Counted from the stretch's first letter, positions 25,317 through 34,762 are shown. The stretch: 64,000 bases of DNA from Leeuwenhoekiella sp. MAR_2009_132 (GCF_000687915.1 NZ_JHZY01000002.1:1116001-1180000), one strand, 5' to 3'. Program-made: numbers and translations. Notes: a model not told the origin generated them from the sequence alone.

Positions 25317-27866
25317 ATGCAATTTAAACAGGCACTACTATACATACAGCCAGCAATCCTGATTATCGTTTCAGGATATTCCCTGTGGGCACAGCAGCCC
25401 AAAAGATCTATTCCTCGGGAGGATTATAAACGCTGGTACACGCTGAGTTCGACTTCTTTCTCGGATAATGGCGAATGGATAGGGTATACCAAGTATTATG
25501 ATGAGCAGGAAGATACGCTTGTGATACAAGATACTTATTTAAAGCGCAGGTATAGCTTTGCGGCCGCATCTCTTGGAGGATTCATAAGTTCAAAAGCGGT
25601 AATGATCAATAGTGGTGATCATTCTCTACACGTTGATTTGGAGACCGGAAAGACCATTATACTACCCAATAAGGCGAAGCTTGTGGACGCGATGCCAACA
25701 GGTTGGTATGCCATTTATTATAAAGGTCTCGGAAAATTGATCATTACGAGCACGACTTCAGCCGAAAACTTAACTATTGACGGGCTTATAGCTTACGAAT
25801 ACGCACCCACTGCACGGTCGTTTTTAATTACCCGTCAAGTAGACGGTTCGCAACTACTGGAATTAATTTTACTAGATCGATTACAGGAAGTTGTTCCAAT
25901 TCAAGACCTCAAAGGTTATAAACTGATGGAAACCACTTGGCAGGACAACGGCGAGCGTCTGGCCTATACCCTAGTACCCAAAACAGAGGATTCAGATCCT
26001 GTAGTTTTTGGAAGACTAGCCGTCTACACCTTAAAAACCGGGCAAAAAAAGTGGTTGCCACAGAAATTAGATTCAGCAGAGTTTAAAGGTTATCAACTTA
26101 AACAGGAGTGGCAAAATCCTTTACACTTGGCTTCAGACGGCACTAAAGTAGCCTTTAGCTATAGACGAAAACCCCTACTAGAATCTGATGAAATCCCGGA
26201 AATCTGGCACAGTACAGATCCCTATTTAGTAGCAGGAATGCGCTACCGCATGGGGGGTGCCAACTTAAACCGGGTGGCATTATGGGATTTAAGCACAAAC
26301 GAAATTACAGCAGTTACGAATGATCGCTTTACGGAAGTGGTTTTTGATCCCGGTTTAAACTATGCAGTAGTATACGATCCCAGCTCCTACCGCCCCAGTG
26401 TGCTACAAGAACCACCGATTGACCTCTATTTAAAGAACCTTAAAACCGGAAGCACACAGTTACTGGAAACGTCCTACACGGGGCATAAACTGGATATTGC
26501 ATTTAGTCATCAGGGAAGGTATCTGGCTTACCCGAGCAAAGGAAAAGTAAATATCTATGATCTTTCTGTACGGCAAGATGAGATGCCTGGTCTCTGTATT
26601 GCTCCAGACCAAAACGATTTAGGAACTAGCGAGCTGGTTGCGTGGTATTTGAATGAAGAGTCGGTGCTTTTACAGGGTAAGTTTGACCTTTGGAAACTAA
26701 ATCTAAAAACTCAAGAGCTCAAGGCATTAACTCAGGGTAGAACCTCTGGAATTGTTCACAAACTGATTAAACCCAATCGGGAATGGATGCCAGAAAAAGA
26801 CGATCCACTTTTCTTGGAAATGAGCCGGGACTATGCTCAGGGTTATACGGTAATTAATCCCGGGAAGGAGCCTAAACTGATTACCTTCGGAGCAGATTAT
26901 GTAAAATGGCCTAAGATATCACCTGATTCCAAAACCCTGATTTATTTGTCTGAAGCTTATAATCGCCCTAAGGCTTTGGAGGTATTTCACTTAGGAGCAT
27001 CTAAACCACAGCGCATCTTTCAAAGCAATCCGCAGTATAGGGACTACGAACTTCCGAGGCAAGAACTCATCCACTACACGAATGCGCAAGGTGATAGCCT
27101 TCAAGGGATTTTACGCTATCCTACCGGTTATAATGAAAATAAACACTACCCCATGGTAGTTTATGTGTATGAAAAGCAGAGTCAAACCTTTAATCACTAT
27201 ACCAACCCGGGATTTAACACCACTATTGGATTTAATCCGGCCAATATGGTCAACCGGGGGTATTTTGTATTACAACCCGATATTGCATATAAGCCCGGAG
27301 AAACCGCTTTTTCAGCAACGGATTGTATTCTCGCAGGTACACATAAAGCCTTGCAACAAGTTCAGTCCATCGACCCGCAACGTTTAGGCCTTATAGGGCA
27401 TTCGTTTGGCGGTTTTGAAACCGGTTTTACCGTGACCCAAACTGATCTGTTTACCACGGCTATTTCCGGAGCAGGCATTTACGACAACCCTTCTTTTTAC
27501 TTATTTGTACAAGATCATACTAGTCCTGCTTATTATCAATATGAAGAAGGTCAATTGCGTATGCCCAAAAATCTATTTAATGATTATCAAGGGTATCTGG
27601 AAAATTCAGCACTCTATCATGCACGAGATATGAATACTCCCCTACTCTTATGGTCTGGCCGGGAAGATCATCATGTTGATTTTAACCAGACAATTGATTT
27701 TTATATGGGGTTGAAGCGCCTTCAAAAATCGGTAACCATGTTGCTGTATCCCGGGATGGGTCATTCTGCAAATAAGCCAGAGGACCAAAAGGATCTCAGT
27801 CTAAAAGTAGAACACTGGTTTGATCATTATCTTAAAGGTATTCCTGCCGAAGATTGGATGCGTTAA
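25317..27866 (+). CDS. S9-family (prolyl oligopeptidase-type) serine peptidase
   Basis: An 849-residue protein with signal sequence (about 1-25), a beta-propeller of roughly 550 residues and a C-terminal alpha/beta-hydrolase domain. The triad is visible: GHSFGG (serine near 696), SGREDHHVDF (aspartate near 784) and PGMGHSANKP (histidine near 816). S9 enzymes cleave short peptides, usually after proline or as dipeptides. As the third gene of the SusCD operon it probably trims peptides before or after import through SusCD. A strong terminator follows 20 bases later. Confidence 0.9.
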   Translation: MQFKQALLYIQPAILIIVSGYSLWAQQPKRSIPREDYKRWYTLSSTSFSDNGEWIGYTKYYDEQEDTLVIQDTYLKRRYSFAAASLGGFISSKAVMINSGDHSLHVDLETGKTIILPNKAKLVDAMPTGWYAIYYKGLGKLIITSTTSAENLTIDGLIAYEYAPTARSFLITRQVDGSQLLELILLDRLQEVVPIQDLKGYKLMETTWQDNGERLAYTLVPKTEDSDPVVFGRLAVYTLKTGQKKWLPQKLDSAEFKGYQLKQEWQNPLHLASDGTKVAFSYRRKPLLESDEIPEIWHSTDPYLVAGMRYRMGGANLNRVALWDLSTNEITAVTNDRFTEVVFDPGLNYAVVYDPSSYRPSVLQEPPIDLYLKNLKTGSTQLLETSYTGHKLDIAFSHQGRYLAYPSKGKVNIYDLSVRQDEMPGLCIAPDQNDLGTSELVAWYLNEESVLLQGKFDLWKLNLKTQELKALTQGRTSGIVHKLIKPNREWMPEKDDPLFLEMSRDYAQGYTVINPGKEPKLITFGADYVKWPKISPDSKTLIYLSEAYNRPKALEVFHLGASKPQRIFQSNPQYRDYELPRQELIHYTNAQGDSLQGILRYPTGYNENKHYPMVVYVYEKQSQTFNHYTNPGFNTTIGFNPANMVNRGYFVLQPDIAYKPGETAFSATDCILAGTHKALQQVQSIDPQRLGLIGHSFGGFETGFTVTQTDLFTTAISGAGIYDNPSFYLFVQDHTSPAYYQYEEGQLRMPKNLFNDYQGYLENSALYHARDMNTPLLLWSGREDHHVDFNQTIDFYMGLKRLQKSVTMLLYPGMGHSANKPEDQKDLSLKVEHWFDHYLKGIPAEDWMR

Positions 27867-27886
27867 GTAGTAAGTAATATAAATTA

Positions 27887-27919
27887 GAAAGGTGAACCAA
27901 GAGGTTCACCTTTCTTTTT
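27887..27919 (+). terminator. Intrinsic terminator, bidirectional
   Basis: GAAAGGTGAACC and GGTTCACCTTTC form a perfect 12-bp stem with an AAGA loop, followed by TTTTT. It separates the converging S9 peptidase and DUF6520 genes. On the minus strand the run after the stem is weaker, so it ends mainly the plus-strand SusC-SusD-S9 transcript. Confidence 0.9.
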
Positions 27920-27938
27920 ACACAATCAGTTTATAAAT

Positions 27939-28223
27939 CTACTGATTGGGACGATACAGAACTACTGTACATCTTTGCGCCTCATCTAAACCAAAAATTT
28001 GGGCATTAGCAGGATCAAGATCTACCGTACACAGATTTCCTGTGTTGATCGTGGTACAGATGTCGTGAGGTTCACATTCCATCTGGTTTCCGTTTACGCG
28101 CTCATAACCTTGCTGGTCTGTCGCAAGTTCAGAACGTTCAGCCATTGCCTGTGTGGCAAAGGCACCGGTTAGGGCTACTACAACAGCAAGTGCTCCTAAA
28201 CGTTTTTTTACTTGAATTTTCAT
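27939..28223 (-). CDS. DUF6520-type secreted four-cysteine peptide
   Basis: A 94-residue protein: basic start, hydrophobic core and AMA cleavage site (signal about 1-28), then a mature peptide of about 66 residues with cysteines at 50, 56, 65 and 85. The layout (ATQA..A cleavage region, ECEPHDIC, LCTVD, RCTVVLYRPNQ) is that of the DUF6520 family of flavobacteria. The even cysteine number suggests two disulfides in the periplasm or outside. The next gene on the strand encodes a MauE-type redox membrane protein that could oxidise it. The function is unknown; a signal peptide, toxin or SusCD ligand are all possible. Confidence 0.75.
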   Translation of the reverse strand: MKIQVKKRLGALAVVVALTGAFATQAMAERSELATDQQGYERVNGNQMECEPHDICTTINTGNLCTVDLDPANAQIFGLDEAQRCTVVLYRPNQ

Positions 28224-28300
28224 AATACTAAAATATTAATTAATGATCTACTCTATATTTTAGCAGGTTTTCGATCTTACCCCTGCAATCATGATTATCG

Positions 28301-29794
28301 TTAGTGGGTGACATTCAGTAATGGGTTGAGATCATAAACGACCAGATGCTCTCCAGAAAATCCGTAAAACGCTTTATCGCTTACAAAAAAGCGGGTCAGT
28401 CGCTGCTCCTTTTCCGGGTAAACATAAAAGCTGCTGCGGTAACTGCCGTCTTTCAGACTATACACATCAATGGTTTCGGTCTGCTCCCAGGGTTTGGTCG
28501 GTTCATACCTTCCCTTAACTTTAGAGAGTATATACAATAGGTTATTATGACTGTAGGTAGTTGCATTAACAAGCAAGGAACCGGTAAGTTTATGCTGCCC
28601 GGGTTTAGAGATGGAGTCTATACGCAGTTGCGCTTGTTCCAGTGTATCAAGTGTATGACCCGTATACTGCAGATTTACATCCTGATCCAATACCTGGAAA
28701 CTGTTGCGGTAATTGTAGGTATATACCCAGTGCTCCGTAACGGAGTCATAATTCAAATGCCCGTCTACATCAAAATAGCCATCAACTTGTTTTTCTAAGA
28801 TTCCCGTTAGGAACTGATAGGGTAAAGAATCCTTCAGTTGGATTGATAATAAATCCTGTTGGAGGGTTTGAGGATGATAAGCTCTTGCAACTATTGCCGT
28901 GGTATCCCGAAGTACATACTCATTAAAAGAAATTTTACCATTAAAGTGTTGGTAGCTTTTCCACGCTCCTACATCCCCTCTTAGTACCTGTGAGATTTGT
29001 CCGTCAATCAAATAAAAATAAGGTGGGTTTATCCGCAACTGTACCGCTGTAGAAGGTAAATCGGCTTCGGGAACTTCAATGGTTTTCACCATCAGACTAT
29101 CGGTTACCCGGTTTAATAACCCAATTCTAAGGGGGGTGCGGTAATTACCCAGATAGAAAAATGCAGAATCCTTGCCGGCTAAGTAATAAGATGCACTTTT
29201 TAAATCAATGCTTTTCATTTTTTTAACACCGTGAGAATACCGGCGTATAAATGGGTTTTCGGTGTGCATCAACTGTTCTGAATTCCAAAACAACAGCAGG
29301 ACGCTACTCGTTGATAGCAGCATAATACCTAAAGACAGGGAGATTGAAGTGATACGAGTTCTACTACTCGTTCTGTCGCCTTTACACACCAGAGCGATCA
29401 GGACCAATACAACACAAACCCCATTAAAGATTAAATGTTCCGTCCATCCCAGAGATTCCAAAATTCCCCCGCATGAGCAAGGAACAAAATCAGCATAGTT
29501 GAGGATGATCACTATATAAGCTGTAAAAGCGCTCATCAAACCCAAACTTCCGTATAAACCTACTTTACGTAAACTGGAAAATAGCAACATACTACCTAGC
29601 ACATATTCACTAAGCGGTACTAGCCAAGCCAGCACTCCGGCATAGGCACTTAATAGCGGAGATTGCGCCAGTTGCACCTGAAACTGCTCACAGTCTATAA
29701 GCTTACTCGTTGCCGCATAGACAAAGAGCAGGATATAGAAGTAACAAACCAGATCAATAAAAATGTGTGAATAGTTAGTTTTTTGAGTGCTCAT
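28301..29794 (-). CDS. MauE/DoxX-type redox membrane protein with large C-terminal extracytoplasmic domain
   Basis: A 497-residue protein. The first 170 residues are four or five membrane helices with the MauE-like pattern, including VPCSCGG (C106, C108), a CxC pair suited to thiol-disulfide exchange; MauE is needed for disulfide formation in methylamine dehydrogenase. After a further membrane helix near 150-170, about 320 residues of beta-rich sequence follow (repeated YLAGKDSAFFYLGN, VLRDTTAIVARAY, LDTLEQAQLRIDS), possibly a beta-propeller on the periplasmic face. It lies upstream of the DUF6520 peptide on the same strand and is probably its maturation or transport partner. Confidence 0.75.
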   Translation of the reverse strand: MSTQKTNYSHIFIDLVCYFYILLFVYAATSKLIDCEQFQVQLAQSPLLSAYAGVLAWLVPLSEYVLGSMLLFSSLRKVGLYGSLGLMSAFTAYIVIILNYADFVPCSCGGILESLGWTEHLIFNGVCVVLVLIALVCKGDRTSSRTRITSISLSLGIMLLSTSSVLLLFWNSEQLMHTENPFIRRYSHGVKKMKSIDLKSASYYLAGKDSAFFYLGNYRTPLRIGLLNRVTDSLMVKTIEVPEADLPSTAVQLRINPPYFYLIDGQISQVLRGDVGAWKSYQHFNGKISFNEYVLRDTTAIVARAYHPQTLQQDLLSIQLKDSLPYQFLTGILEKQVDGYFDVDGHLNYDSVTEHWVYTYNYRNSFQVLDQDVNLQYTGHTLDTLEQAQLRIDSISKPGQHKLTGSLLVNATTYSHNNLLYILSKVKGRYEPTKPWEQTETIDVYSLKDGSYRSSFYVYPEKEQRLTRFFVSDKAFYGFSGEHLVVYDLNPLLNVTH

Positions 29795-29878
29795 CCTAAT
29801 TAGTATTAGGTCTCAAAGTTCTAAATACTTGTTGGTTATGGGGTTGCCCCATACGGCCTCAAAATAGTCTAAATAGCC

Positions 29879-30790
29879 CTATTTTAAATTAGTGGAACGA
29901 AACAGACGTGGGGAACTCGAATAAAACTCTTTAAATTTTCTTGAAAAATGGGCTAGGCTTTTATAACCACATTGATTGGAAATAACACTTATAGGGAGTT
30001 CTGTCGTTTTTAATAACAATGCAGCCCGTTCTAAACGTTTTTTATTATGAAATTGATGAATGGTTAATCCATAGGCATTTTTGAATTCCGACTTGAGTTT
30101 CGTTTGATTGGTTTGGTGTAGCAGACCTATTTGTTTTAAAGCGGGTAAAGGTTTATTTAGGTTACGTAAAACGTAAAGTCTTACATTTTTAACCAGAATA
30201 CGATTTGAAGCACTTTTTGATTTTAAGGATTTATAATTTAATTCACCTTGATGCGTATTTGATTTGAGGCTTTGATTTTTAAAATCCTCATATATACTCA
30301 GTACATAGGCTTTCTTTTTATTCTTTTTAAAAAGGATTCCTAGTGTACAATTTGCTCTTAGAATACGATTGTCGGCAGTTTTAAAATCAAGTGAAAAAAG
30401 GTCCTGATTTAATGGTTCACTCATACTACTTTGCAGTTCTTTCTGGAGTAAGGGTATTGAATATTCCGTTAAAAGCTGATTGATGGAAGTATTGATGTTT
30501 TTACGTAATTTTTTATGTCCCAACCTATCTAAAAAGGCAAATGAATAGTTGCTAATTTTACCTTCTTGATCAAAAACCACAAGTACGGGTCTCGTGTTTG
30601 TAGCTAATTGGGATACATTTTCGTAATTGAAATAGGCAACTTCTTCCGCCATTATATTTAATAACTCCCCTAAGGTATCAAGTGCATCCCTACGTCCAGA
30701 AATTTTATGGCGGTATTCAAAATTCCCTCCAGCGATTTCAATAATTTGCTCAAATAGCTGATTAAAGCGTTCCTTGTCATTGCGTTCCAT
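29879..30790 (-). CDS. PAS-like/AraC-family transcriptional regulator
   Basis: A 303-residue protein. A PAS-like region (about 65-165: RPVLVVFDQEGKISNYSFAF, typical of PAS strands) precedes an AraC DNA-binding domain (about 200-303) with ISNQCGYKSLAHFSRKFKEFY in the second HTH. No membrane segment is seen, so the signal is sensed in the cytoplasm. It sits between the MauE-type gene and the STAS-like gene, all on the minus strand, and is the likely regulator of the peptide block and perhaps of the oxoamine-synthase gene across the intergenic region. Confidence 0.8.
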   Translation of the reverse strand: MERNDKERFNQLFEQIIEIAGGNFEYRHKISGRRDALDTLGELLNIMAEEVAYFNYENVSQLATNTRPVLVVFDQEGKISNYSFAFLDRLGHKKLRKNINTSINQLLTEYSIPLLQKELQSSMSEPLNQDLFSLDFKTADNRILRANCTLGILFKKNKKKAYVLSIYEDFKNQSLKSNTHQGELNYKSLKSKSASNRILVKNVRLYVLRNLNKPLPALKQIGLLHQTNQTKLKSEFKNAYGLTIHQFHNKKRLERAALLLKTTELPISVISNQCGYKSLAHFSRKFKEFYSSSPRLFRSTNLK

Positions 30791-30817
30791 AAAATGTAAA
30801 AACTAAAGTGAATACCA

Positions 30818-31186
30818 TCACTTGAATTTTTTCAAGAATTCAAGAGCCTCTATTTTATTCATAAAAATTTGTGTTGGGATTTTCACTGTGGTAGTATGCA
30901 GATACATTCTTAAGATCAATAAAGAATGTTCATCTTTCACTAAAAAAGCCAAGGCTTTAGTCATCAATGAACCTTCTAATGCCAGATAATCTCTAGCTTC
31001 CTTTTGTGCGCTATGGACTTCTCGTAAATCACAGAAAATAGGATAAGCTATTTCATTCTGTAATTCTAAACGCTGATGCACTAAAACTTTAGCGCGTTTA
31101 ATATCAATTAAACATACAGGCTTATAGACGAAAAATAATATTCCGTCTACAATCCACATTTTCGCAAATTCTCCATCCACTACCAT
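30818..31186 (-). CDS. STAS-like (SpoIIAA-type) small protein
   Basis: A 122-residue soluble protein with an alternating beta/alpha pattern (FFVYKP, IFCDLREV, ALAFLVKDEHSLLILRMYL, EALEFLKKF). This resembles the SpoIIAA/STAS-like proteins (DUF7793-type) that accompany AraC regulators in flavobacteria. It has no evident phosphorylatable serine in a DSS motif. The end of this gene is 27 bases from the start of the AraC gene downstream, so the pair is co-transcribed. It probably acts as a signalling partner of the regulator. Confidence 0.6.
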   Translation of the reverse strand: MVVDGEFAKMWIVDGILFFVYKPVCLIDIKRAKVLVHQRLELQNEIAYPIFCDLREVHSAQKEARDYLALEGSLMTKALAFLVKDEHSLLILRMYLHTTTVKIPTQIFMNKIEALEFLKKFK

Positions 31187-31317
31187 CCCGCTAAAGTTTT
31201 GGATTACTCGAATTTATAAAATTCTATTTAATATCAATTTGATCTAAAAGTCATCATACTTCTTCAAAAAGACTTTTTGCTAATTTAATTTGCGAGATTT
31301 TGATTCTATTTGACTTA

Positions 31318-31347
31318 TTGGTCTTAAAACTTGTCTCAAAAGACCAA
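31318..31347. promoter_or_regulatory. Inverted repeat TTGGTCTT-N14-AAGACCAA, candidate operator
   Basis: Two perfect 8-base arms 14 bases apart lie in the divergent region between the STAS-like gene (minus) and the oxoamine-synthase gene (plus), about 70 bases before the latter's start. Symmetry and position suit a dimeric regulator, possibly the AraC-type protein encoded nearby, though AraC sites are more often direct repeats. Confidence 0.45.
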
Positions 31348-31418
31348 CTTATAAAAGCTTAACGCACTGCTTGTGAAATAATATTTAGCTTCAATTAGAC
31401 AATCTAAAACCTATTAAA

Positions 31419-33824
31419 ATGGCTAAAATAAAACACAACAATTTTTTGGACACCGTAGATAATGTTATTGCGGATGCCAAATCGGCTGGAATTATACATC
31501 TGCATGCGGAAGACTCCAGGTTAAGTGGAAGGTATATTACAATCAATGGAATTCAATGCTATCATTTTGGTACCACGGGATATTTAGGTTTAGAGCAGGA
31601 CAGCCGAATTAAAACAGCTGCGGTACAAGCCATATTAAGGTATGGCACGCAGTTTCCACTTTCTAAGACCTATATCGCTCATCCACTGTATGCCCAATTG
31701 GAAGAAAAATTAGAGCTGCTTTTCAATAACCCGGTTATCGTAACCAAAAACAGTACGTTAGGGCACCTGGCCGTGATTCCAACTGTTGTTCGGGATGAGG
31801 ATGCTGTTCTTTTAGATCATCAGGTTCACTGGAGTGTTCAAAACGCAGCTCAACTTTTAAAAGTCCGAGGAATTCCCGTTCATCTCATTCGGCATAACAA
31901 TTTGGAAATGTTAGAATCGCTGCTGAAAAAACTCTCTTCCAAAGTTTCTAAAATCTGGTATATGGCAGACGGGGTTTATTCTATGTATGGCGATTATGCT
32001 CCGGTTAAAGAACTTTTAGCACTTTCTATAAAATACCCCCAACTCCACCTCTACTTCGATGATGTGCATGGAATGAGCTGGAAGGGAAAAAATGGAATGG
32101 GTTATGTGATGAGCCAATTGGAAAGTCTTCCGGAACATGTACTTGTTTTTGGCACCTTGAGTAAAACCTTTGGTGCTTCTGGTTCCGTCTTAGTATGTTC
32201 CAACAAAAAATTATACAATCAGATTAAAAATTTTGGAGGCCCTCTAACCTTCTCGGCACAATTAGAACCCAGTGCTGTAGGTGCTGCTATCGCTTCAGCT
32301 GCTATTCATTTATCGGATGAAATTTATTCTTTACAAGACGAATTAAAACAACGTATTGATTACTTCAACAGGTTGCTATCCAAGACTAAATTACCGCTGA
32401 TCGCTACAAATGACTCTCCTGTATTTTATATCGGAACGGGTCTGCCTGCAACCGGATACCAATTGGTAAAGCGCTTGATGGATGGCGGTTTTTTTGTCAA
32501 TTTAGGGCTGTTTCCTGCTGTACCTGTTAAAAATACCGGAGTGCGCATTACCATTTCCACTCATAATCGTTTTGAAGATATTAAACTTCTTACAGAAGCA
32601 TTAGTTATTCATTACGATAAGGCCTTAGCCGATACGGGCAATTCAACCACCCGAGTAGGCAAGGCGTTTCGAATGAACTTTCAAGAAACACCGCCACTTC
32701 CCATAAAACACGAGGTATTGAGGCTTGAAGAATTTACTCGTATTTCTGAGGTAGATAAATCCCTTTGGAATGATACAGTAGGTAAAAACAATATGATGGA
32801 CTGGGACGGGCTGCAGTTTCTGGAAAATACGTTTCAGGGCCAAGCAGCTCAAGAACACAATTGGAACTTTAAGTACCTACAAATTATGGACGACTTGAAT
32901 CAACCGGTTTTAATGGGTTTTGTGACAGAAAGTTTATGGAAAAACGATATGTTATCCCCACCTGCAGTTTCGAAAAAACTGGAAGAACAACGCGAACAAA
33001 ACCCTTATGCACAAACTTCCCGAGTTTTGGCCTTGGGTTGTTTATTTACAGAAGGAGAACACCTCTATGTTAATTCAAAACATCCACAGGTAAACGAAGC
33101 GCTTGCCTGCTTTTTAGAATACCTAGAGGCCTTAAGTCAAAAGCTGGAAGTATCCCTTACGGTATTACGGGATTTTGATACGGGTTCAATCTGGTCTAAA
33201 ACCTTTCAAAATCAAGGATATATTCCTATTGATATGCCCGACTCGTGTGTCGTATTTGAGTTGGATCAAAAAAACGATGCAGCCTATTCGAACTACCTCT
33301 CTAAACGCTCTCAAAAACACTTTAAAAAAGATATTCAGCCCTATGAAGAGCTTATTAAAATGCAAATCATATCAGCTCCAGGTACTAAAACGATTCAACT
33401 CTTTTATGGACTTTACAAGCAGGTAAAAGCTAAAAATTTTGGTTTGAATACGTTTACCTATCCTTTGGCTGTTTTTCAAAATATGTCCAAACATCCCAAT
33501 TGGGAGTTTATCGTTTTAAAAGCGAAATCTGATGATCGGATTCTGGGAGTGATGTTTTGTTATAAAAATTATTCGGGGACCTATGTGACCAGTTTGATTG
33601 GAATGGATTACAGCTATCTTGAGGCGTTTCAAACCTATCGCCAACTGCTCTATCAATCGATTCTAAGGGCACGACAACTGAAATTTACACAGATTGATTT
33701 TGGGGTAAGTGCCAGCTTTGAAAAAAGAAAACTGGGAGCTACTCTTATCCCCAAACAGGCATTCCTGCAAACCGACGATAACTTTCTTTTGGAACAATTG
33801 GAAATGATGAGAACAAGTAACTAA
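31419..33824 (+). CDS. Alpha-oxoamine synthase fused to a GNAT/FemAB-like acyltransferase
   Basis: An 801-residue two-domain enzyme. Residues about 30-410 are a PLP-dependent alpha-oxoamine synthase (BioF/serine palmitoyltransferase family): stacking histidine in DHQVHW, YFDDVHG (D214/D215/H217) and the PLP lysine in GTLSKTFGASG (K249). Residues about 430-801 resemble GNAT/FemAB-like (PF04339-type) acyltransferases (YLSKRSQKHFKKD, QIDFGVSASFEKRKLGA). Serine palmitoyltransferase-like condensation followed by N-acylation is the logic of sphingolipid and sulfonolipid synthesis in Bacteroidota, so this one polypeptide could catalyse both steps. The amino acid used cannot be told. It is divergent from the peptide/regulator block and 27 codons upstream of RteC. 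Confidence 0.8.
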   Translation: MAKIKHNNFLDTVDNVIADAKSAGIIHLHAEDSRLSGRYITINGIQCYHFGTTGYLGLEQDSRIKTAAVQAILRYGTQFPLSKTYIAHPLYAQLEEKLELLFNNPVIVTKNSTLGHLAVIPTVVRDEDAVLLDHQVHWSVQNAAQLLKVRGIPVHLIRHNNLEMLESLLKKLSSKVSKIWYMADGVYSMYGDYAPVKELLALSIKYPQLHLYFDDVHGMSWKGKNGMGYVMSQLESLPEHVLVFGTLSKTFGASGSVLVCSNKKLYNQIKNFGGPLTFSAQLEPSAVGAAIASAAIHLSDEIYSLQDELKQRIDYFNRLLSKTKLPLIATNDSPVFYIGTGLPATGYQLVKRLMDGGFFVNLGLFPAVPVKNTGVRITISTHNRFEDIKLLTEALVIHYDKALADTGNSTTRVGKAFRMNFQETPPLPIKHEVLRLEEFTRISEVDKSLWNDTVGKNNMMDWDGLQFLENTFQGQAAQEHNWNFKYLQIMDDLNQPVLMGFVTESLWKNDMLSPPAVSKKLEEQREQNPYAQTSRVLALGCLFTEGEHLYVNSKHPQVNEALACFLEYLEALSQKLEVSLTVLRDFDTGSIWSKTFQNQGYIPIDMPDSCVVFELDQKNDAAYSNYLSKRSQKHFKKDIQPYEELIKMQIISAPGTKTIQLFYGLYKQVKAKNFGLNTFTYPLAVFQNMSKHPNWEFIVLKAKSDDRILGVMFCYKNYSGTYVTSLIGMDYSYLEAFQTYRQLLYQSILRARQLKFTQIDFGVSASFEKRKLGATLIPKQAFLQTDDNFLLEQLEMMRTSN

Positions 33825-33931
33825 GTGAATGTAGCGTTGAAAAAGTCAACGTGTTTGATTGTCAACTAATCCATTGCTCTTTGAACATACTTCTCCCTCA
33901 TTATTTATTAACCCGCCTAGTTAATAATACG

Positions 33932-34762
33932 ATGTTTGACACTGAAATACACAACTTTCACACGATGCTAAATACACAGGTATTGTGTATTATAGACCCG
34001 TTAAAAAAGGCAGATGCAGGTATAGAGATTGCTAATACCTCCCTGTCCAAATTAAAAGAACTGGTGGAACAGGAAGATTTTGAAAACGTTCCTGAAGAAA
34101 TTGATTTTTTTAAAAATATCAAGCCTTGTCCGATGAGTTATCTCATCTATTTCTCAGAGATGCGTTCGTGTGAATCGCGAAAACCAAAAGCCGGAGAAAG
34201 CTTTCAACTTCGATTTTTTGAAAAAGAACTGCGCAAGATCAATAAATTTTTTTACCGAAATAATGATTTCGTTCAATATATGGAACAGGGGCATTCCTAT
34301 ATGGACCATCAACTTTTTACACGCAATCACCGCAAAAATTTCCCATTTACTCCAACTATCAATTATTACCAGTATCCCGAGTTTTCGAGTTCTCATGATA
34401 TGCTCTGGGCAAAAATACAAGCGATGTATCGTTTGATCCATTATATCCGGGAAGCTATAGCATCTTTAAAGCCCGGGATGATTGAAAATTTTGCTTCGCA
34501 ACAACATCCCGTACTCTTATGGTCAGGCTCCAAAACAGCTTTGGTCGAATTAATCTATGCATTATATGCCTCTGGAGATCTCAATCACGGTACCTCAGAA
34601 ATAAGTAGTATCGCAGCTTCTTTCGAAGACTTCTTCAACATCAAACTCGACAACATTTACAAAACCTATTCAGAAATCAAAGCACGTAAAAACAGACGTT
34701 CAAAATATCTTGAAAATCTCATAGTGAATTTAGAAGCGAAGATGAATAAGGATGATGAGTAG
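33932..34762 (+). CDS. rteC: RteC-like ICE excision regulator
   Basis: About 276 residues from ATG 33932; the frame is open back to a GTG at 33851, but the family begins at MFDTEIHNF. RteC of CTnDOT-type elements activates the excision (xis) genes. Here the next genes are an excisionase-like HTH protein and replication-type proteins, which fits. The motif-rich middle (YLIYFSEMRSCESRKPKAG, RNHRKNFPFTP) and the C-terminal SKTALVELIYALYASG region are as in RteC proteins. It marks the left portion of the ICE. Confidence 0.85.
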   Translation: MFDTEIHNFHTMLNTQVLCIIDPLKKADAGIEIANTSLSKLKELVEQEDFENVPEEIDFFKNIKPCPMSYLIYFSEMRSCESRKPKAGESFQLRFFEKELRKINKFFYRNNDFVQYMEQGHSYMDHQLFTRNHRKNFPFTPTINYYQYPEFSSSHDMLWAKIQAMYRLIHYIREAIASLKPGMIENFASQQHPVLLWSGSKTALVELIYALYASGDLNHGTSEISSIAASFEDFFNIKLDNIYKTYSEIKARKNRRSKYLENLIVNLEAKMNKDDE

